Source: Gammaproteobacteria bacterium
GTDB taxonomy: Bacteria; Pseudomonadota; Gammaproteobacteria; Ga0077536
Assembly: GCA_019747795.1 (NCBI GenBank)
Contig: JAIEQK010000246.1
Location: 1-54,418 of the forward strand
Reading direction: 5' to 3'
Length of the DNA: 54,418 bases
The notes below the pieces were generated by a model. It saw only the letters and a list, made by a program, of their open reading frames with translations. It had not been told where the DNA came from and ran no database searches. Of the stretch, positions 39,242 through 48,541 are shown in pieces (the stretch's first letter is position 1; each line of letters starts with the position of its first letter). The position numbers were made by a program, and so were the translations under genes.

Positions 39242-39844
39242 ATGACGAAGCGCACGCTCTATTTCTTTCTTGGCCTGTCCCTGGTGCTGGTGCCTTTGCT
39301 GGCCGGCGCGGACATCTACAAGTACGTCGACAAGCGCGGTCATGTGCATCTGACCGACCGGCCCGATCACGGCGGCTATCGCCGGCTGGTGAAGACCTGG
39401 AAGGGCTGGAGCGAGGCCAAGGTCAGTTTCAAGAGCGCCTCCAAGAATCGCCAGAAGTACAGCCCGACCATCGCCCAGGCCGCCAAGATCCATCGCCTGC
39501 CGCCGGCCCTGCTGCACGCGGTGATCACCGCCGAATCGGCCTACAACCCCGACGCGGTGTCGACCGCCGGCGCGGTCGGCCTGATGCAGCTGATGCCGGA
39601 CACCGCGCTGCGCTACGGCGTGCGCAACCGCCGCGATCCCACCGCCAACGTCGCCGGGGGCACGCAGTACCTGCGCGACCTCCTGAACATGTTCGATGAC
39701 AACCTGGTGCTGGCGCTCGCCGCCTACAACGCGGGCGAGAACGCCGTGCTGAAGAACGGGCGGCGCATCCCGCCGTACCCGGAAACCGAAACCTACGTCC
39801 AGCGCGTGCTCAAGTACTACAACGACTACAAGCGCCAGATGTGA
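39242..39844 (+). CDS. Periplasmic lytic transglycosylase (SLT family) with DUF4124 N-terminus
   Basis: The 200-residue protein has a signal peptide (TLYFFLGLSLVLVPLLAGA), a DUF4124 segment (DIYKYVDKRGHVHLTDRP) and an SLT domain with the catalytic Glu in AVITAESAYNPDAVS, then AVGLMQLMPDTALRYGV and ALAAYNAGENAV. These enzymes cut peptidoglycan glycan strands and leave 1,6-anhydro ends, the compounds that AmpD (2735) later processes. The AT-rich upstream region is unusual for the window. Confidence 0.93.
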   Translation: MTKRTLYFFLGLSLVLVPLLAGADIYKYVDKRGHVHLTDRPDHGGYRRLVKTWKGWSEAKVSFKSASKNRQKYSPTIAQAAKIHRLPPALLHAVITAESAYNPDAVSTAGAVGLMQLMPDTALRYGVRNRRDPTANVAGGTQYLRDLLNMFDDNLVLALAAYNAGENAVLKNGRRIPPYPETETYVQRVLKYYNDYKRQM

Positions 39845-39886
39845 GGCCGGCCGGCGCCCGTCGAGCGCCCGGCCGACCGCTACGCC

Positions 39887-41566
39887 TTACTCGTCCGTCA
39901 CGCAGCCTTCGGACGCGTTCTTCACCCGCTGGATGTACTTGAACAGCGTCCCACGCTCGGCCTTGAGCGGCGGCGCCGTCCAGGCGGCCTTGCGCCGCGC
40001 CAACTCGGCATCGTCCACCTTCACCTCGATGGCGTTCTTGTCGGCGTCCAGCACGACGATGTCGCCGTCCTGCACCAGCGCGATGGGACCGCCCTCCTGG
40101 GCCTCCGGCACCACGTGGCCGACGATGAAGCCGTGGGAACCGCCGGAGAAGCGGCCGTCAGTGATCAGCGCCACCGAGTCACCGAGCCCCGCGCCCATGA
40201 TGGCCGAGGTGGGGGTGAGCATCTCCGGCATGCCCGGGCCGCCCTTCGGCCCTTCGTAGCGGATGATGACCACGTCGCCCTTCTGGATCTTCTTCTGCTC
40301 GAGACCGGCGAGCATGTCTTCCTCGCAGTCGTAGACCCGCGCCGGGCCCTCGAAGCGCAGCCCTTCCTTGCCGGTGATCTTGGCCACCGAGCCCCCGGGC
40401 GCCAGGTTGCCCTTCAGGATCTGGATGTGACCGGTCGGCTTGATCGGGTCGCTCATCGGCCGGATGACCTTCTGTCCCGGGGTCAGGCCCGGCAGCTCAG
40501 CGAGGTTCTCCGCCAGGGTCTTGCCGGTCACCGTCAGGCAGCTGCCGTCGATCAGCCCCTCGGCCAGCAGGAACTTCAGCACCGCCGGAATGCCGCCGAC
40601 CTTGTGCAGGTCTTCCATGACATAGGTGCCGCTCGGCTTGAGATCCGCCAGGAAGGGCACGCGGTCGCTCACCGCCTGGAAGTCGTCGATGCCGAGTTCG
40701 ACGCCGATGGCCTTGGCCATGGCGATGAGGTGGAGCACCGCGTTGGTCGAGCCGCCCAGCGCCGAGATCACCACCATGGCGTTCTCGAAGGCCGCGCGGG
40801 TCATGATGTCGCTCGGCTTGATGTCGCGCTCGAGCAGCAGGCGGATGGCCTCGCCGGCCTTGCGGCATTCTTCCTTCTTCAGCGGATCGACCGCCGGCAC
40901 GGAGGAGGAGTAGGGCAGGCTCATGCCCATCGCCTCGATGGCCGAGGCCATGGTGTTGGCGGTGTACATGCCGCCGCAGGCGCCGGCCCCGGGACAGGCG
41001 TGGCGCACGATGTCCTGGCGCTCCTGGTCGGTGATCGAACCCGCCACGTAGGCGCCGTAGCTCTGGAAGGCCGAGACGATGTCGAGCACCTTGCCCCCGG
41101 AGTGACCGGGCTTGATCGTGCCGCCGTAGAGCATCAGCGACGGCCGGTTGAGACGCGCCATGGCGATCAGGCAGCCCGGCATGTTCTTGTCGCAGCCCGG
41201 GATGGAGATGTTGGCGTCGTACCACTGGCCGCCCATCACGGTCTCGATGGAGTCGGCGATGAGGTCGCGCGACTGCAGCGAATAGCTCATGCCACGGGTA
41301 CCCATGGAAATGCCGTCGCTGACGCCGATGGTGTTGAAGCGCATGCCGACCATGCCGGCCGCCTGTACGCCGCGCTTCACTTCCTCGGCGAGGCCGAGCA
41401 GGTGCATGTTGCAGGGATTGCCCTCGAACCAGACGCTCGAGATCCCCACCTGCGCCTTGGCGAGATCCGCCTCGCTGAGGCCGGTACCGTAGAGCATGGC
41501 CTGCGAGGCGCCCTGGGAGCGGGGTTGGGTGATACGTTCGCTGACTTTGTTGATCTTGTTCGCCAT
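39887..41566 (-). CDS. ilvD: Dihydroxy-acid dehydratase
   Basis: IlvD dehydrates dihydroxy acids in valine, leucine and isoleucine synthesis, using an Fe-S cluster. The 559-residue protein has the cluster cysteines in [18 protein letters not shown] and [16 protein letters not shown], and the catalytic Ser in [11 protein letters not shown]. The start at ATG 41566 ([13 protein letters not shown]) has CGGAGA 6 nt upstream; the frame is open for another 57 bp. It is divergent from argA. Confidence 0.97.
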   Translation of the reverse strand: MANKINKVSERITQPRSQGASQAMLYGTGLSEADLAKAQVGISSVWFEGNPCNMHLLGLAEEVKRGVQAAGMVGMRFNTIGVSDGISMGTRGMSYSLQSRDLIADSIETVMGGQWYDANISIPGCDKNMPGCLIAMARLNRPSLMLYGGTIKPGHSGGKVLDIVSAFQSYGAYVAGSITDQERQDIVRHACPGAGACGGMYTANTMASAIEAMGMSLPYSSSVPAVDPLKKEECRKAGEAIRLLLERDIKPSDIMTRAAFENAMVVISALGGSTNAVLHLIAMAKAIGVELGIDDFQAVSDRVPFLADLKPSGTYVMEDLHKVGGIPAVLKFLLAEGLIDGSCLTVTGKTLAENLAELPGLTPGQKVIRPMSDPIKPTGHIQILKGNLAPGGSVAKITGKEGLRFEGPARVYDCEEDMLAGLEQKKIQKGDVVIIRYEGPKGGPGMPEMLTPTSAIMGAGLGDSVALITDGRFSGGSHGFIVGHVVPEAQEGGPIALVQDGDIVVLDADKNAIEVKVDDAELARRKAAWTAPPLKAERGTLFKYIQRVKNASEGCVTDE

Positions 41567-41675
41567 GGTCATCTCCGGCGTGCTGGGGCGGACGGGTGGA
41601 TATGCAGCGCGCATGATATGCAAAATCCCTCGCTCGCGGTGTCACGCCGGCTGCCTGCGGGCCCGCGGCTGTCGG

Positions 41676-41681
41676 TAGAAT
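41676..41681 (+). promoter_or_regulatory. Candidate -10 element upstream of argA
   Basis: TAGAAT at 41676-41681 would place the transcript start close to 41688, the ATG of the short leader frame described next. No clear -35 is present. Confidence 0.3.
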
Positions 41682-41687
41682 GCGCGC

Positions 41688-41726
41688 ATGAGAAAGTCGC
41701 CTCGCCAGCCGGTGTACCGCAGATGA
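41688..41726 (+). CDS. Possible Arg-rich leader peptide overlapping the argA start
   Basis: A 12-codon frame, MRKSPRQPVYRR, runs from ATG 41688 to a TGA that overlaps the argA ATG (ATGA). Four of 12 codons are Arg, two of them AGA, a codon uncommon in this GC-rich DNA. No good ribosome site precedes it. It could be a coupling or sensing leader, or chance. Confidence 0.3.
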   Translation: MRKSPRQPVYRR

Positions 41727-43057
41727 GCGAGCCCGAGTCAGCCCTGTCCGGCGCGTCGGTGGTGGCCTGGCTGCGCCAGGTGTCGCCCTATTTCCAACGC
41801 CATCGCGGCCAGACCTTCGTGGTCTATTTCGGCGGTGAGGCGGTGGCGGCGTCCGGCTTCACCGATCTCATCCGCGACCTGCTGCTGCTCGCCGCCGTGG
41901 GCGTTCGCCTGGTGGTGGTGTTCGGCGCGCGCCCGCAGATCGAGCGGCGCCTGGCGGCGCGCGGCATCGCCCCGCGGGTGGTGGGGGATCTCAGGGTCAG
42001 CGACGCCGAGACCATGGCCGAAGTGCGCGAAGTGGTGGGCGCGATGCGGCTCGAGATCGAGGCGGCTTTTTCCTTCGGCAGCCGCGGCGGCCCGCTGACG
42101 GGCGCCGGCTGCCGCATCGCGAGCGGCAATTTCGTACTGGCCCGACCCGCCGGGATCATCGAGGGCGTGGACCTGATGTTCACCGGCCTGGTGCGCAGCG
42201 TGGACGCGCGCGCCATCGCGGCGCGATTGGAGGCGGGCGACATCGTGCTGCTCGCGCCCCTCGGCTACTCGCCCACCGGCGAACTGTTCAACCTGAAGGC
42301 CAAGGACCTCGCGGCCACGGTGGCGGCGGAGATCGGCGCGAGCAAGCTGGTGATGCTCACCGAGCGCGACGGCATCGCCGCCGAGCAGGGCGGCATCGCG
42401 CGGCAGCTCACGCTGCGCGAGGCGCGCGCTTTGCGCGACACGACCCGCGCCCGGCCCCACGACGACTTCGAGGCCCTCGACACCGGCATCGCGGCCTGCG
42501 AGGGCGGGGTAGAGCGCGTGCACATCGTCAGTCGCCTGGTCGACGGCGCGTTGCTGCGGGAGCTGTTCACCCGCGACGGCATCGGCACCCTGCTGAGCGG
42601 CGCGCCCTTCGACGAACTGCGCGAAGCGCGGGTCGACGACGTGGGCGGCATCCTGCAGCTGGTCCAGCCGTTGGAGGCGCGCGGCCTGCTGGTCAAGCGC
42701 TCGCGCGAGAAGCTGGAGACCGAGATCGACCATTTCGTGGTGATGGTGCGCGAGAACACGGTGGTGGCCTGCGGCGCGCTGTACCCCTATCCCGAGCAGC
42801 GCACCGCCGAGATCGCCTGCATCGCGGTGCACCCGGATTACCGCGGCGACCAGTTCGGCGACCTGCTGCTCGACGCCCTCGAGCGGCGCGCGCGCGGCCA
42901 GGGACTCGACTCGGTGTTCGTGCTCACCACCCAGGCCACGCAGTGGTTCAACGAGCGTGGCTTCGCCGCCGGCGCGCTGGACGCGCTGCCGGTGGCGAAA
43001 CGTGAGCTGTACAACTATCAACGGAACTCGGCAGTGCTGCGCAAGGCCCTCGCCTGA
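41723..43057 (+). CDS. argA: Amino-acid N-acetyltransferase (N-acetylglutamate synthase)
   Basis: ArgA makes N-acetylglutamate, the first step of arginine synthesis, and in its classical form is feedback-inhibited by arginine. The 444-residue protein has an amino-acid-kinase-like domain at residues 1-285 (FVVYFGGEAVAA, VVVFGARPQIERRLAARG) and a C-terminal GNAT domain (IACIAVHPDYRGDQFGDLLLDALERRA). The ATG at 41723 overlaps the stop of a 12-codon frame. No strong Shine-Dalgarno element precedes it, so initiation may depend on that upstream frame. The in-frame region farther upstream is antisense to ilvD. Confidence 0.95.
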   Translation: MSEPESALSGASVVAWLRQVSPYFQRHRGQTFVVYFGGEAVAASGFTDLIRDLLLLAAVGVRLVVVFGARPQIERRLAARGIAPRVVGDLRVSDAETMAEVREVVGAMRLEIEAAFSFGSRGGPLTGAGCRIASGNFVLARPAGIIEGVDLMFTGLVRSVDARAIAARLEAGDIVLLAPLGYSPTGELFNLKAKDLAATVAAEIGASKLVMLTERDGIAAEQGGIARQLTLREARALRDTTRARPHDDFEALDTGIAACEGGVERVHIVSRLVDGALLRELFTRDGIGTLLSGAPFDELREARVDDVGGILQLVQPLEARGLLVKRSREKLETEIDHFVVMVRENTVVACGALYPYPEQRTAEIACIAVHPDYRGDQFGDLLLDALERRARGQGLDSVFVLTTQATQWFNERGFAAGALDALPVAKRELYNYQRNSAVLRKALA

Positions 43058-43082
43058 GCCACTGCCACGGAGAAATCGAGCC

Positions 43083-43595
43083 ATGCGCTGCTCATCGCGC
43101 TTCCTTCTGATCGCCGGTCTCGCGTCCATGTTCGCGCTGCCGCACCCCCTGCTGGCGGCGCCCGTCGCCTCCGCCCAGCGCGACGCGGCGGCCGCCTTCG
43201 TCGCCACCCAGGCCTTCATCGTCGGCCGGCTGGGCCGCGACTGTCTGCCGGTGCTGAAGCGCGAGGAGACGCCGCGTGACTATCTGGACAAGTGGCAGAA
43301 GGAGAACGCGCGTTACCACGACGCCGCGACGCGCTACATCGAGCGCCGCCTGGCGGAGATCGAAGACCCGGTGGAGCGGGACCAGACCGAGGCGGCCTAT
43401 TACCAGTCGGTGCAGGCCAAGGGCATGGGTGCGGTGAACGCGCTGTTCAAGAAGGGCGTGAACGAAGAGGTGTGCAAGTACGCCCTGACGCTCATCGACG
43501 GCGGCAGCATGAACATCGAGCCGATGGCGACGGCGGGCAAGGGCAGCCTGCTGGAAGACCTGAACGGGCTCGCCGACCTGATGAAGGCGCCCTGA
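43083..43595 (+). CDS. Exported hypothetical protein (170 residues)
   Basis: It begins with a signal peptide (FLLIAGLASMFALPHPLLAAPVA). The mature part is mainly helical, with two Cys (GRDCLPVLKR and EEVCKYALTL) that could form a disulfide, and it carries a DYLDKWQKENARYHDAATRYIERRL helix. No family is recognised. GGAG lies 9 nt before the ATG. It is 25 bp after argA and 5 bp before the next gene. Confidence 0.75.
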   Translation: MRCSSRFLLIAGLASMFALPHPLLAAPVASAQRDAAAAFVATQAFIVGRLGRDCLPVLKREETPRDYLDKWQKENARYHDAATRYIERRLAEIEDPVERDQTEAAYYQSVQAKGMGAVNALFKKGVNEEVCKYALTLIDGGSMNIEPMATAGKGSLLEDLNGLADLMKAP

Positions 43596-43600
43596 GCCGG

Positions 43601-44023
43601 GTGGACATCGAGCACGAAAACTACCGGGCCTTCGTCGCCGCGCAGATCGCGCGGCTCGGTGGCGCCGAGCGTCGCGACGCCTTCCTCGAGCTCGCTGAGA
43701 TGCCGGTCGAGGTGCTCCCGCTGCTGATCGAAGCCTATTGGCACACCCACGATGCGGAGGCGCGCACCGCGCTCATTCGCCTGGTCGGCCAGTTCCGCCG
43801 GGAGGAAAGCGTGCGATTTCTCTGCCAGGCGCTGGACGATATCCACGACCCGGCCTGGATGGCGGCGCTGGACGCGCTGGTGGACCTGGGCACGCCGCGC
43901 GTGGTGCGCGAACTGCGCGACGTCGTGGCGATGCTGAACCCGGACGACGGGCGCCTGGAGTGGGTGAGGCTGGCGATGGAGCAGCTGATGCAGAGCCTGA
44001 GCGCCGCGCGGAAGGATGCGTAG
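43601..44023 (+). CDS. HEAT-repeat-like small protein
   Basis: The 140-residue protein starts with GTG 43601, 5 bp after the previous stop. Its sequence is a run of paired helices (EARTALIRLVGQFRREESVRFLCQALDD and PAWMAALDALVDLGTPRVVRELRDVVAML) typical of HEAT or PBS-lyase repeats, which act as binding scaffolds. No exact family can be named. The start is uncertain because the ribosome site is weak. It ends 2 bp before a perfect palindrome. Confidence 0.7.
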   Translation: MDIEHENYRAFVAAQIARLGGAERRDAFLELAEMPVEVLPLLIEAYWHTHDAEARTALIRLVGQFRREESVRFLCQALDDIHDPAWMAALDALVDLGTPRVVRELRDVVAMLNPDDGRLEWVRLAMEQLMQSLSAARKDA

Positions 44024-44025
44024 AC

Positions 44026-44059
44026 CCCTGTAGGTCGGACTGAAGTCCGACCTACAGGG
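44026..44059. repeat. Perfect 15-bp inverted repeat (REP-like or terminator)
   Basis: CCCTGTAGGTCGGAC (44026-44040) and its exact complement (44045-44059) flank the loop TGAA. It fills the space between the convergent HEAT-like gene and clpA. The TGTAGGTCGGAC...GTCCGACCTACA form resembles dispersed REP-type palindromes of proteobacteria. It would also work as a two-way terminator. Confidence 0.75.
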
Positions 44060-44069
44060 CAGGCGACCC

Positions 44070-46334
44070 TCAGGTCGCCTGCTCGGTCTCTTCCTCGAAC
44101 TCGACCGCGATGTCGTCGTCCTTCACGGTGATCATCACGTGACCGCCGTTGGCGAGGCGTCCGAACAGGATGTCCTCGGCGAGCGACTTCTTGATCTTGT
44201 CCTGGATGAGGCGCGCCATGGGACGCGCGCCCATCAGCGGATCGTAGCCGTGTTCCGCCAGCCAGCCGCGCGCCGCGGCATCCACTTCCATGGTGACCTT
44301 CTTGGCGTCGAGCTGGGTCTCGAGTTCGACCAGGAACTTGTCCACCACGTGGCTCACGGTGTCCGGCGTCAGCGCATTGAACTGGATGATGCCGTCCAGG
44401 CGGTTGCGGAATTCCGGGCTGAACATGCGCTTGATCTCGCCCATCGCGTCCGCGCTGTGATCCTGGCGGGTGAAGCCCACCGAGGCGCGGCTCATGCGTT
44501 CGGCGCCCGCGTTGGTGGTCATGATGATGATCACGTTGCGGAAGTCGCTCTTGCGCCCGTTGGTGTCGGTCAGCGTGCCGTGGTCCATGACCTGCAGCAT
44601 GATGTTGAACACGTCCGGGTGCGCCTTCTCCATTTCGTCCAGCAAGAGCACCGCGTGGGGCTGCTTGTTGACCGCCTCGGTCAAGAGGCCGCCCGTGTCA
44701 TAGCCGACGTAGCCGGGCGGTGCGCCGATCAGGCGCGAGACGGTGTGCCGTTCCATGTACTCCGACATGTCGAAGCGGATGAGCTCGATGCCCATGATGC
44801 GGGCGAGCTGGCGCGTGACCTCGGTCTTGCCGACGCCGGTCGGACCGGCGAACAGGAAGGAGCCGATGGGCTTGTCGGTGTGGCCGAGGCCCGAGCGTGA
44901 CATCTTGATCGCCGCGGCGAGGTTCTCGATCGCCTCGTTTTGGCCGAACACCACCATCTTGAGGTCGCGCTCGAGATTCTTCAGCACGTCGCGATCGGAG
45001 GTGGACACCGCCTTCGGGGGGATGCGCGCGATCTTCGCCACGATCTCCTCGATGTCGCTGACCCCGATGGTCTTGCGCCGCTTGGAGGCAGGCAGCAGCC
45101 GCTGACGGGCGCCGGCCTCGTCGATGATGTCGATGGCCTTGTCCGGCAGGTGGCGGTCATTGATATAGCGGTGGGTCAGTTCGACCGCCGAGCGCAGCGC
45201 CTGGTTGGTGTAGCGCACGTCGTGGTGATCCTCGAAGCGCGACTTCAACCCCTGCAGGATCTTGACCGCCTCGTCCTCGCTCGGCTCGCCTACGTCGATC
45301 TTCTGGAAGCGGCGCGCGAGCGCGCGGTCCTTCTCGAAGATGCCGCGGTATTCCTGGTAGGTGGTCGAGCCGATGCACTTCAGGTCGCCCGAGGCGAGCA
45401 TCGGCTTGATCAGGTTGGACGCGTCCATCACGCCACCCGAGGCCGCGCCCGCGCCGATGATGGTGTGGATCTCGTCGATGAACAGCACCGCGCCTTCCTC
45501 GCGCTTCAGCTGCGCGAGCACGTTCTTCAGGCGCTTCTCGAAGTCGCCGCGGTACTTGGTGCCGGCGAGCAGCGCGCCGAGGTCGAGCGAGTAGATGGTC
45601 GAGTTCGCGATCACCTCCGGCACTTCGCCGTCGACGATCATCTTGGCCAGGCCTTCGGCGATGGCGGTCTTGCCGACCCCGGCCTCGCCGACGAACAGCG
45701 GGTTGTTCTTGCGCCGGCGGCACAGGATCTGGATGGTGCGTTCCACCTCTTCCTGGCGGCCGATGAGCGGGTCGATCTTGCCCGCCGCGGCCTGCTCGTT
45801 CAGGTTGGTGGTGAAGGCGGTGAGCGCGTTGTTCTGCGTCTCCCCCTGCTCGGTCTCTTCCTCCTGCGGCTGGTTCACCTCTTCGTTGTTCTCCTCTTCG
45901 TTGACCTTGGAGATGCCGTGGGAGATGCAGTTGACCACGTCGAGGCGGGCGATGTTCTGCTGGTTCAGCAGGTATACCGCGTGGGACTCGCGCTCGCCGA
46001 AGATCGCCACCAGCACGTTGGCGCCGTTCACTTCCTTCTTGCCCGAGGACTGCACGTGGAACACCGCGCGCTGCAGTACCCGCTGGAAGCCCAGCGTGGG
46101 CTGGGTGTCGCGGTCCTCGTCCTCCGGCAGGAGCGGCGAGGACTCGCGGATGAAGTCGGTGAGCTGGCGGCGCAGGGCGTTCAGGTCGGCGCCACAGGCG
46201 CGCAGCACCTTGGCGGCGGTGGGGTTGTCCAGCAGTGCCAGCAGCAAGTGCTCGACGGTCATGAATTCGTGGCGCTGCTCTCGGGCCTCCTTGAAGGCCA
46301 TGTTGAGCGTGACTTCGAGTTCTTTGCTCAGCAC
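44070..46334 (-). CDS. clpA: ATP-dependent Clp protease ATP-binding subunit ClpA
   Basis: ClpA is the second AAA+ unfoldase partner of ClpP and takes N-degron substrates from ClpS. The 754-residue protein has the N-domain ([35 protein letters not shown]), two ATPase modules with Walker [14 protein letters not shown] and [13 protein letters not shown], and the Walker B elements [14 protein letters not shown] and [10 protein letters not shown]. An acidic linker near residues 145-165 ([19 protein letters not shown]) is prominent. It starts 22 bp after clpS. Confidence 0.98.
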   Translation of the reverse strand: MLSKELEVTLNMAFKEAREQRHEFMTVEHLLLALLDNPTAAKVLRACGADLNALRRQLTDFIRESSPLLPEDEDRDTQPTLGFQRVLQRAVFHVQSSGKKEVNGANVLVAIFGERESHAVYLLNQQNIARLDVVNCISHGISKVNEEENNEEVNQPQEEETEQGETQNNALTAFTTNLNEQAAAGKIDPLIGRQEEVERTIQILCRRRKNNPLFVGEAGVGKTAIAEGLAKMIVDGEVPEVIANSTIYSLDLGALLAGTKYRGDFEKRLKNVLAQLKREEGAVLFIDEIHTIIGAGAASGGVMDASNLIKPMLASGDLKCIGSTTYQEYRGIFEKDRALARRFQKIDVGEPSEDEAVKILQGLKSRFEDHHDVRYTNQALRSAVELTHRYINDRHLPDKAIDIIDEAGARQRLLPASKRRKTIGVSDIEEIVAKIARIPPKAVSTSDRDVLKNLERDLKMVVFGQNEAIENLAAAIKMSRSGLGHTDKPIGSFLFAGPTGVGKTEVTRQLARIMGIELIRFDMSEYMERHTVSRLIGAPPGYVGYDTGGLLTEAVNKQPHAVLLLDEMEKAHPDVFNIMLQVMDHGTLTDTNGRKSDFRNVIIIMTTNAGAERMSRASVGFTRQDHSADAMGEIKRMFSPEFRNRLDGIIQFNALTPDTVSHVVDKFLVELETQLDAKKVTMEVDAAARGWLAEHGYDPLMGARPMARLIQDKIKKSLAEDILFGRLANGGHVMITVKDDDIAVEFEEETEQAT

Positions 46335-46356
46335 TGCGGAATCCTCTCTCGGTGAG

Positions 46357-46680
46357 TCAGGAATCGAGTTCCAGCGTGCACAGCAACGGGTGCTCGTTGT
46401 CGCGCGCGTAGGTATTGACCTGGGCCACCTTGGTTTCGGCTATTTCGTGGGTGAATATACCGCACACACCTTTTCCTTGTGTATGCACCTCCAACATGAC
46501 CCGCGTCGCGGTCGGTCGGTTCATGTTGAAGAACTTCTCGAGCACATGCACGACGAACTCCATGGGCGTGTAATCGTCGTTCAACATCACCACCCGGTAG
46601 AGCGGCGGCTTCTTGAGCTTCGGTTGCGCTTCCTTGAGCGCGATGCCGGTATCACGGTGATGGGCGGGTTGATTGGACAT
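46357..46680 (-). CDS. clpS: ATP-dependent Clp protease adaptor ClpS
   Basis: ClpS binds proteins with destabilising N-terminal residues and hands them to ClpA. The 107-residue protein has [24 protein letters not shown], the binding-pocket segment, then [25 protein letters not shown] disordered N-terminal tail of about 25 residues is normal for ClpS. It is directly upstream of clpA on the same strand. Confidence 0.98.
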   Translation of the reverse strand: MSNQPAHHRDTGIALKEAQPKLKKPPLYRVVMLNDDYTPMEFVVHVLEKFFNMNRPTATRVMLEVHTQGKGVCGIFTHEIAETKVAQVNTYARDNEHPLLCTLELDS

Positions 46681-47186
46681 GTCTCGTCGTCAGTCACATG
46701 GACCCGAGGTCCCGGGCGCGGTTCACTCGAAATTTAAACGTCTGACCCGGGCGGCGCAAATGCGCGCGGCCCGGACCGCCCCGCGTCGGGTGGCGGGGCG
46801 CCTGGAATCGCGCGCGCCCGCACAATCTCCCGGTAAAACATCGATAAATGGCCGCACGCGGATTGACACCTTGTGCACTGCAACGTAACGTGCGCCCCGC
46901 GCTGGCGATGCAGGTTACCGCGCCGCCCGGAGGCGCCCGCCGACGGCCGGCACTCCATTCCCATCCTCGGCGTGCCAGGCGGCGTGAACAGCGCTGTCGC
47001 GGTTGCCGCCCGTGGGGGCGGGTATTAACATGCCGCCCCCCGCCAGCCGCCCCGGATCCGCCCGCAGGTAGCCGACAGCGCTCGCCTGGTGGTCGCGGCC
47101 GTCGTCCGGCCCGAGTCGCCCCACGCCCCGCGTCACCGGGTACTGGGAGCAGAATCATCGCAGAGAGACTCCAGGAGATCATGAGC
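46681..47186. promoter_or_regulatory. Intergenic region between clpS and aceA, with a candidate aceA promoter
   Basis: This 506-bp stretch shows no believable gene; the open frames across it are Arg/Gly/Pro-rich noise. A TTGACA at 46863-46868, with 17 bp to TAACGT (46886-46891), could drive aceA. Between the two lies TTGTGCACTGCAACG, which looks like a regulator site. Upstream of clpS nothing stronger than scattered AT-rich bits (46835-46850) was found. Confidence 0.4.
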
Positions 47187-48470
47187 ATGTCGTCATTCGA
47201 GGAACAAGCCAAGCAGCTCAAGCAGGACTGGGCGACCAACCCGCGCTGGAAGGGCATCACCCGTCCCTACAGCGCCGAGGACGTCGTCCGTCTGCGCGGC
47301 AGCGTGATGGTCGAGCACACCCTGGCCCGTCGCGGCGCCGAGAAGCTGTGGAAGCTGGTCAACACCGAAGACTTCGTGCCCTGCCTCGGCGCGCTCACCG
47401 GCGGCCAGGCCGTGCAGCAGGTCAAGGCCGGCATCAAGGCCATCTACCTGTCCGGCTGGCAGGTCGCGGCCGATGGCAACACCTCCGAGACCATGTACCC
47501 CGACCAGTCGCTGTACGCGGTCAATTCCGTGCCGACCATGGTCCGCCGCATCAACAACGCGTTCAAGCGCGCTGACGAGATCCAGTGGTCGAAGCAGAAC
47601 GGCAACACCGACTACTTCATCCCGATCGTGGCGGACGCCGAGGCCGGGTTCGGCGGCGTGCTGAACGCCTTTGAACTGATGAAGAACATGATCGAGGCCG
47701 GCGCCGCCGGCGTGCACTTCGAAGACCAGCTCGCCTCGGTCAAGAAGTGCGGTCACATGGGCGGCAAGGTGCTGGTCCCGACCCAGGAAGCCATCCAGAA
47801 GCTGGTCGCCGCGCGTCTCGCCGCCGACACGGCCGGCGTGCCGACCGTGGTACTGGCGCGTACCGACGCCAATGCCGCCAACTTGCTGACCTCCGACATC
47901 GACGAGCGCGACCATCCCTTCGTCACCGGCGAGCGCACCTCCGAAGGCTTCTACGTGACCAAGGCCGGCCTGGACCAGGCCATCGCCCGCGGTCTCGCCT
48001 ACGCGCCCTACGCCGATCTCCTGTGGTGCGAAACCGCGGTGCCGGACATGGACGAGGCCAAGCGCTTCGCCGAGGCGATCAAGAAGCAGTTCCCGGACCA
48101 GCTCCTGGCCTACAACTGCTCGCCGTCGTTCAACTGGAAGAAGAACCTGGACGATGCCTCCATCGCCAAGTTCCAGCGCGAGCTGGGCGCGATGGGCTAC
48201 AAGTACCAGTTCATCACTTTGGCCGGCATCCACAACATGTGGTACAACATGTTCGACCTGGCGCAGAACTACGTCGAAAAGGGCATGACCGCCTACGTGG
48301 AGATGGTGCAGGAGAAGGAGTTCGCCGCGGCCAAGCGTGGTTACACCTTTGCCAGCCATCAGCAGGAAGTGGGCGCGGGCTACTTCGACGACGTCACCAC
48401 CGTGATCCAGGGCGGCCAGTCCTCGGTCACGGCGCTGACCGGTTCCACCGAGGAACAGCAGTTCCATTGA
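47187..48470 (+). CDS. aceA: Isocitrate lyase
   Basis: Isocitrate lyase splits isocitrate to glyoxylate and succinate, allowing growth on acetate or fatty acids. The 427-residue protein has the catalytic loop [13 protein letters not shown], the substrate segment [10 protein letters not shown], the metal site [10 protein letters not shown] and the [10 protein letters not shown] motif. AGGAG lies 9 nt before ATG 47187; ATG 47181 would have only 3 nt, so 47187 is preferred. It fits with the fatty-acyl genes at 9057-12128. Malate synthase is not in the window. Confidence 0.96.
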   Translation: MSSFEEQAKQLKQDWATNPRWKGITRPYSAEDVVRLRGSVMVEHTLARRGAEKLWKLVNTEDFVPCLGALTGGQAVQQVKAGIKAIYLSGWQVAADGNTSETMYPDQSLYAVNSVPTMVRRINNAFKRADEIQWSKQNGNTDYFIPIVADAEAGFGGVLNAFELMKNMIEAGAAGVHFEDQLASVKKCGHMGGKVLVPTQEAIQKLVAARLAADTAGVPTVVLARTDANAANLLTSDIDERDHPFVTGERTSEGFYVTKAGLDQAIARGLAYAPYADLLWCETAVPDMDEAKRFAEAIKKQFPDQLLAYNCSPSFNWKKNLDDASIAKFQRELGAMGYKYQFITLAGIHNMWYNMFDLAQNYVEKGMTAYVEMVQEKEFAAAKRGYTFASHQQEVGAGYFDDVTTVIQGGQSSVTALTGSTEEQQFH

Positions 48471-48497
48471 TAGCGCTGGCCTGACCGCGCTATCTCT

Positions 48498-48522
48498 CGA
48501 CGCCGGCCTCGTGCCGGCGTCG
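48498..48522. terminator. Bidirectional terminator between aceA and dapE
   Basis: CGACGCCGGC (48498-48507) and GCCGGCGTCG (48513-48522) form a perfect 10-bp stem with loop CTCGT, 27 bp after the aceA stop and before the dapE stop. A short T-rich stretch (TCGTTTC) follows on the plus strand. Confidence 0.65.
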
Positions 48523-48541
48523 TCGTTTCAGGCTCCTGCGC

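Noticed and set aside
40115-41722. Long plus-strand frame that extends argA upstream
   Set aside because: It is antisense to ilvD, and ArgA homologues start near 41723.
46694-47260. Open frames across the clpS-aceA gap
   Set aside because: The products are Arg/Gly/Pro-rich without motifs or ribosome sites, typical of noncoding GC-rich DNA.
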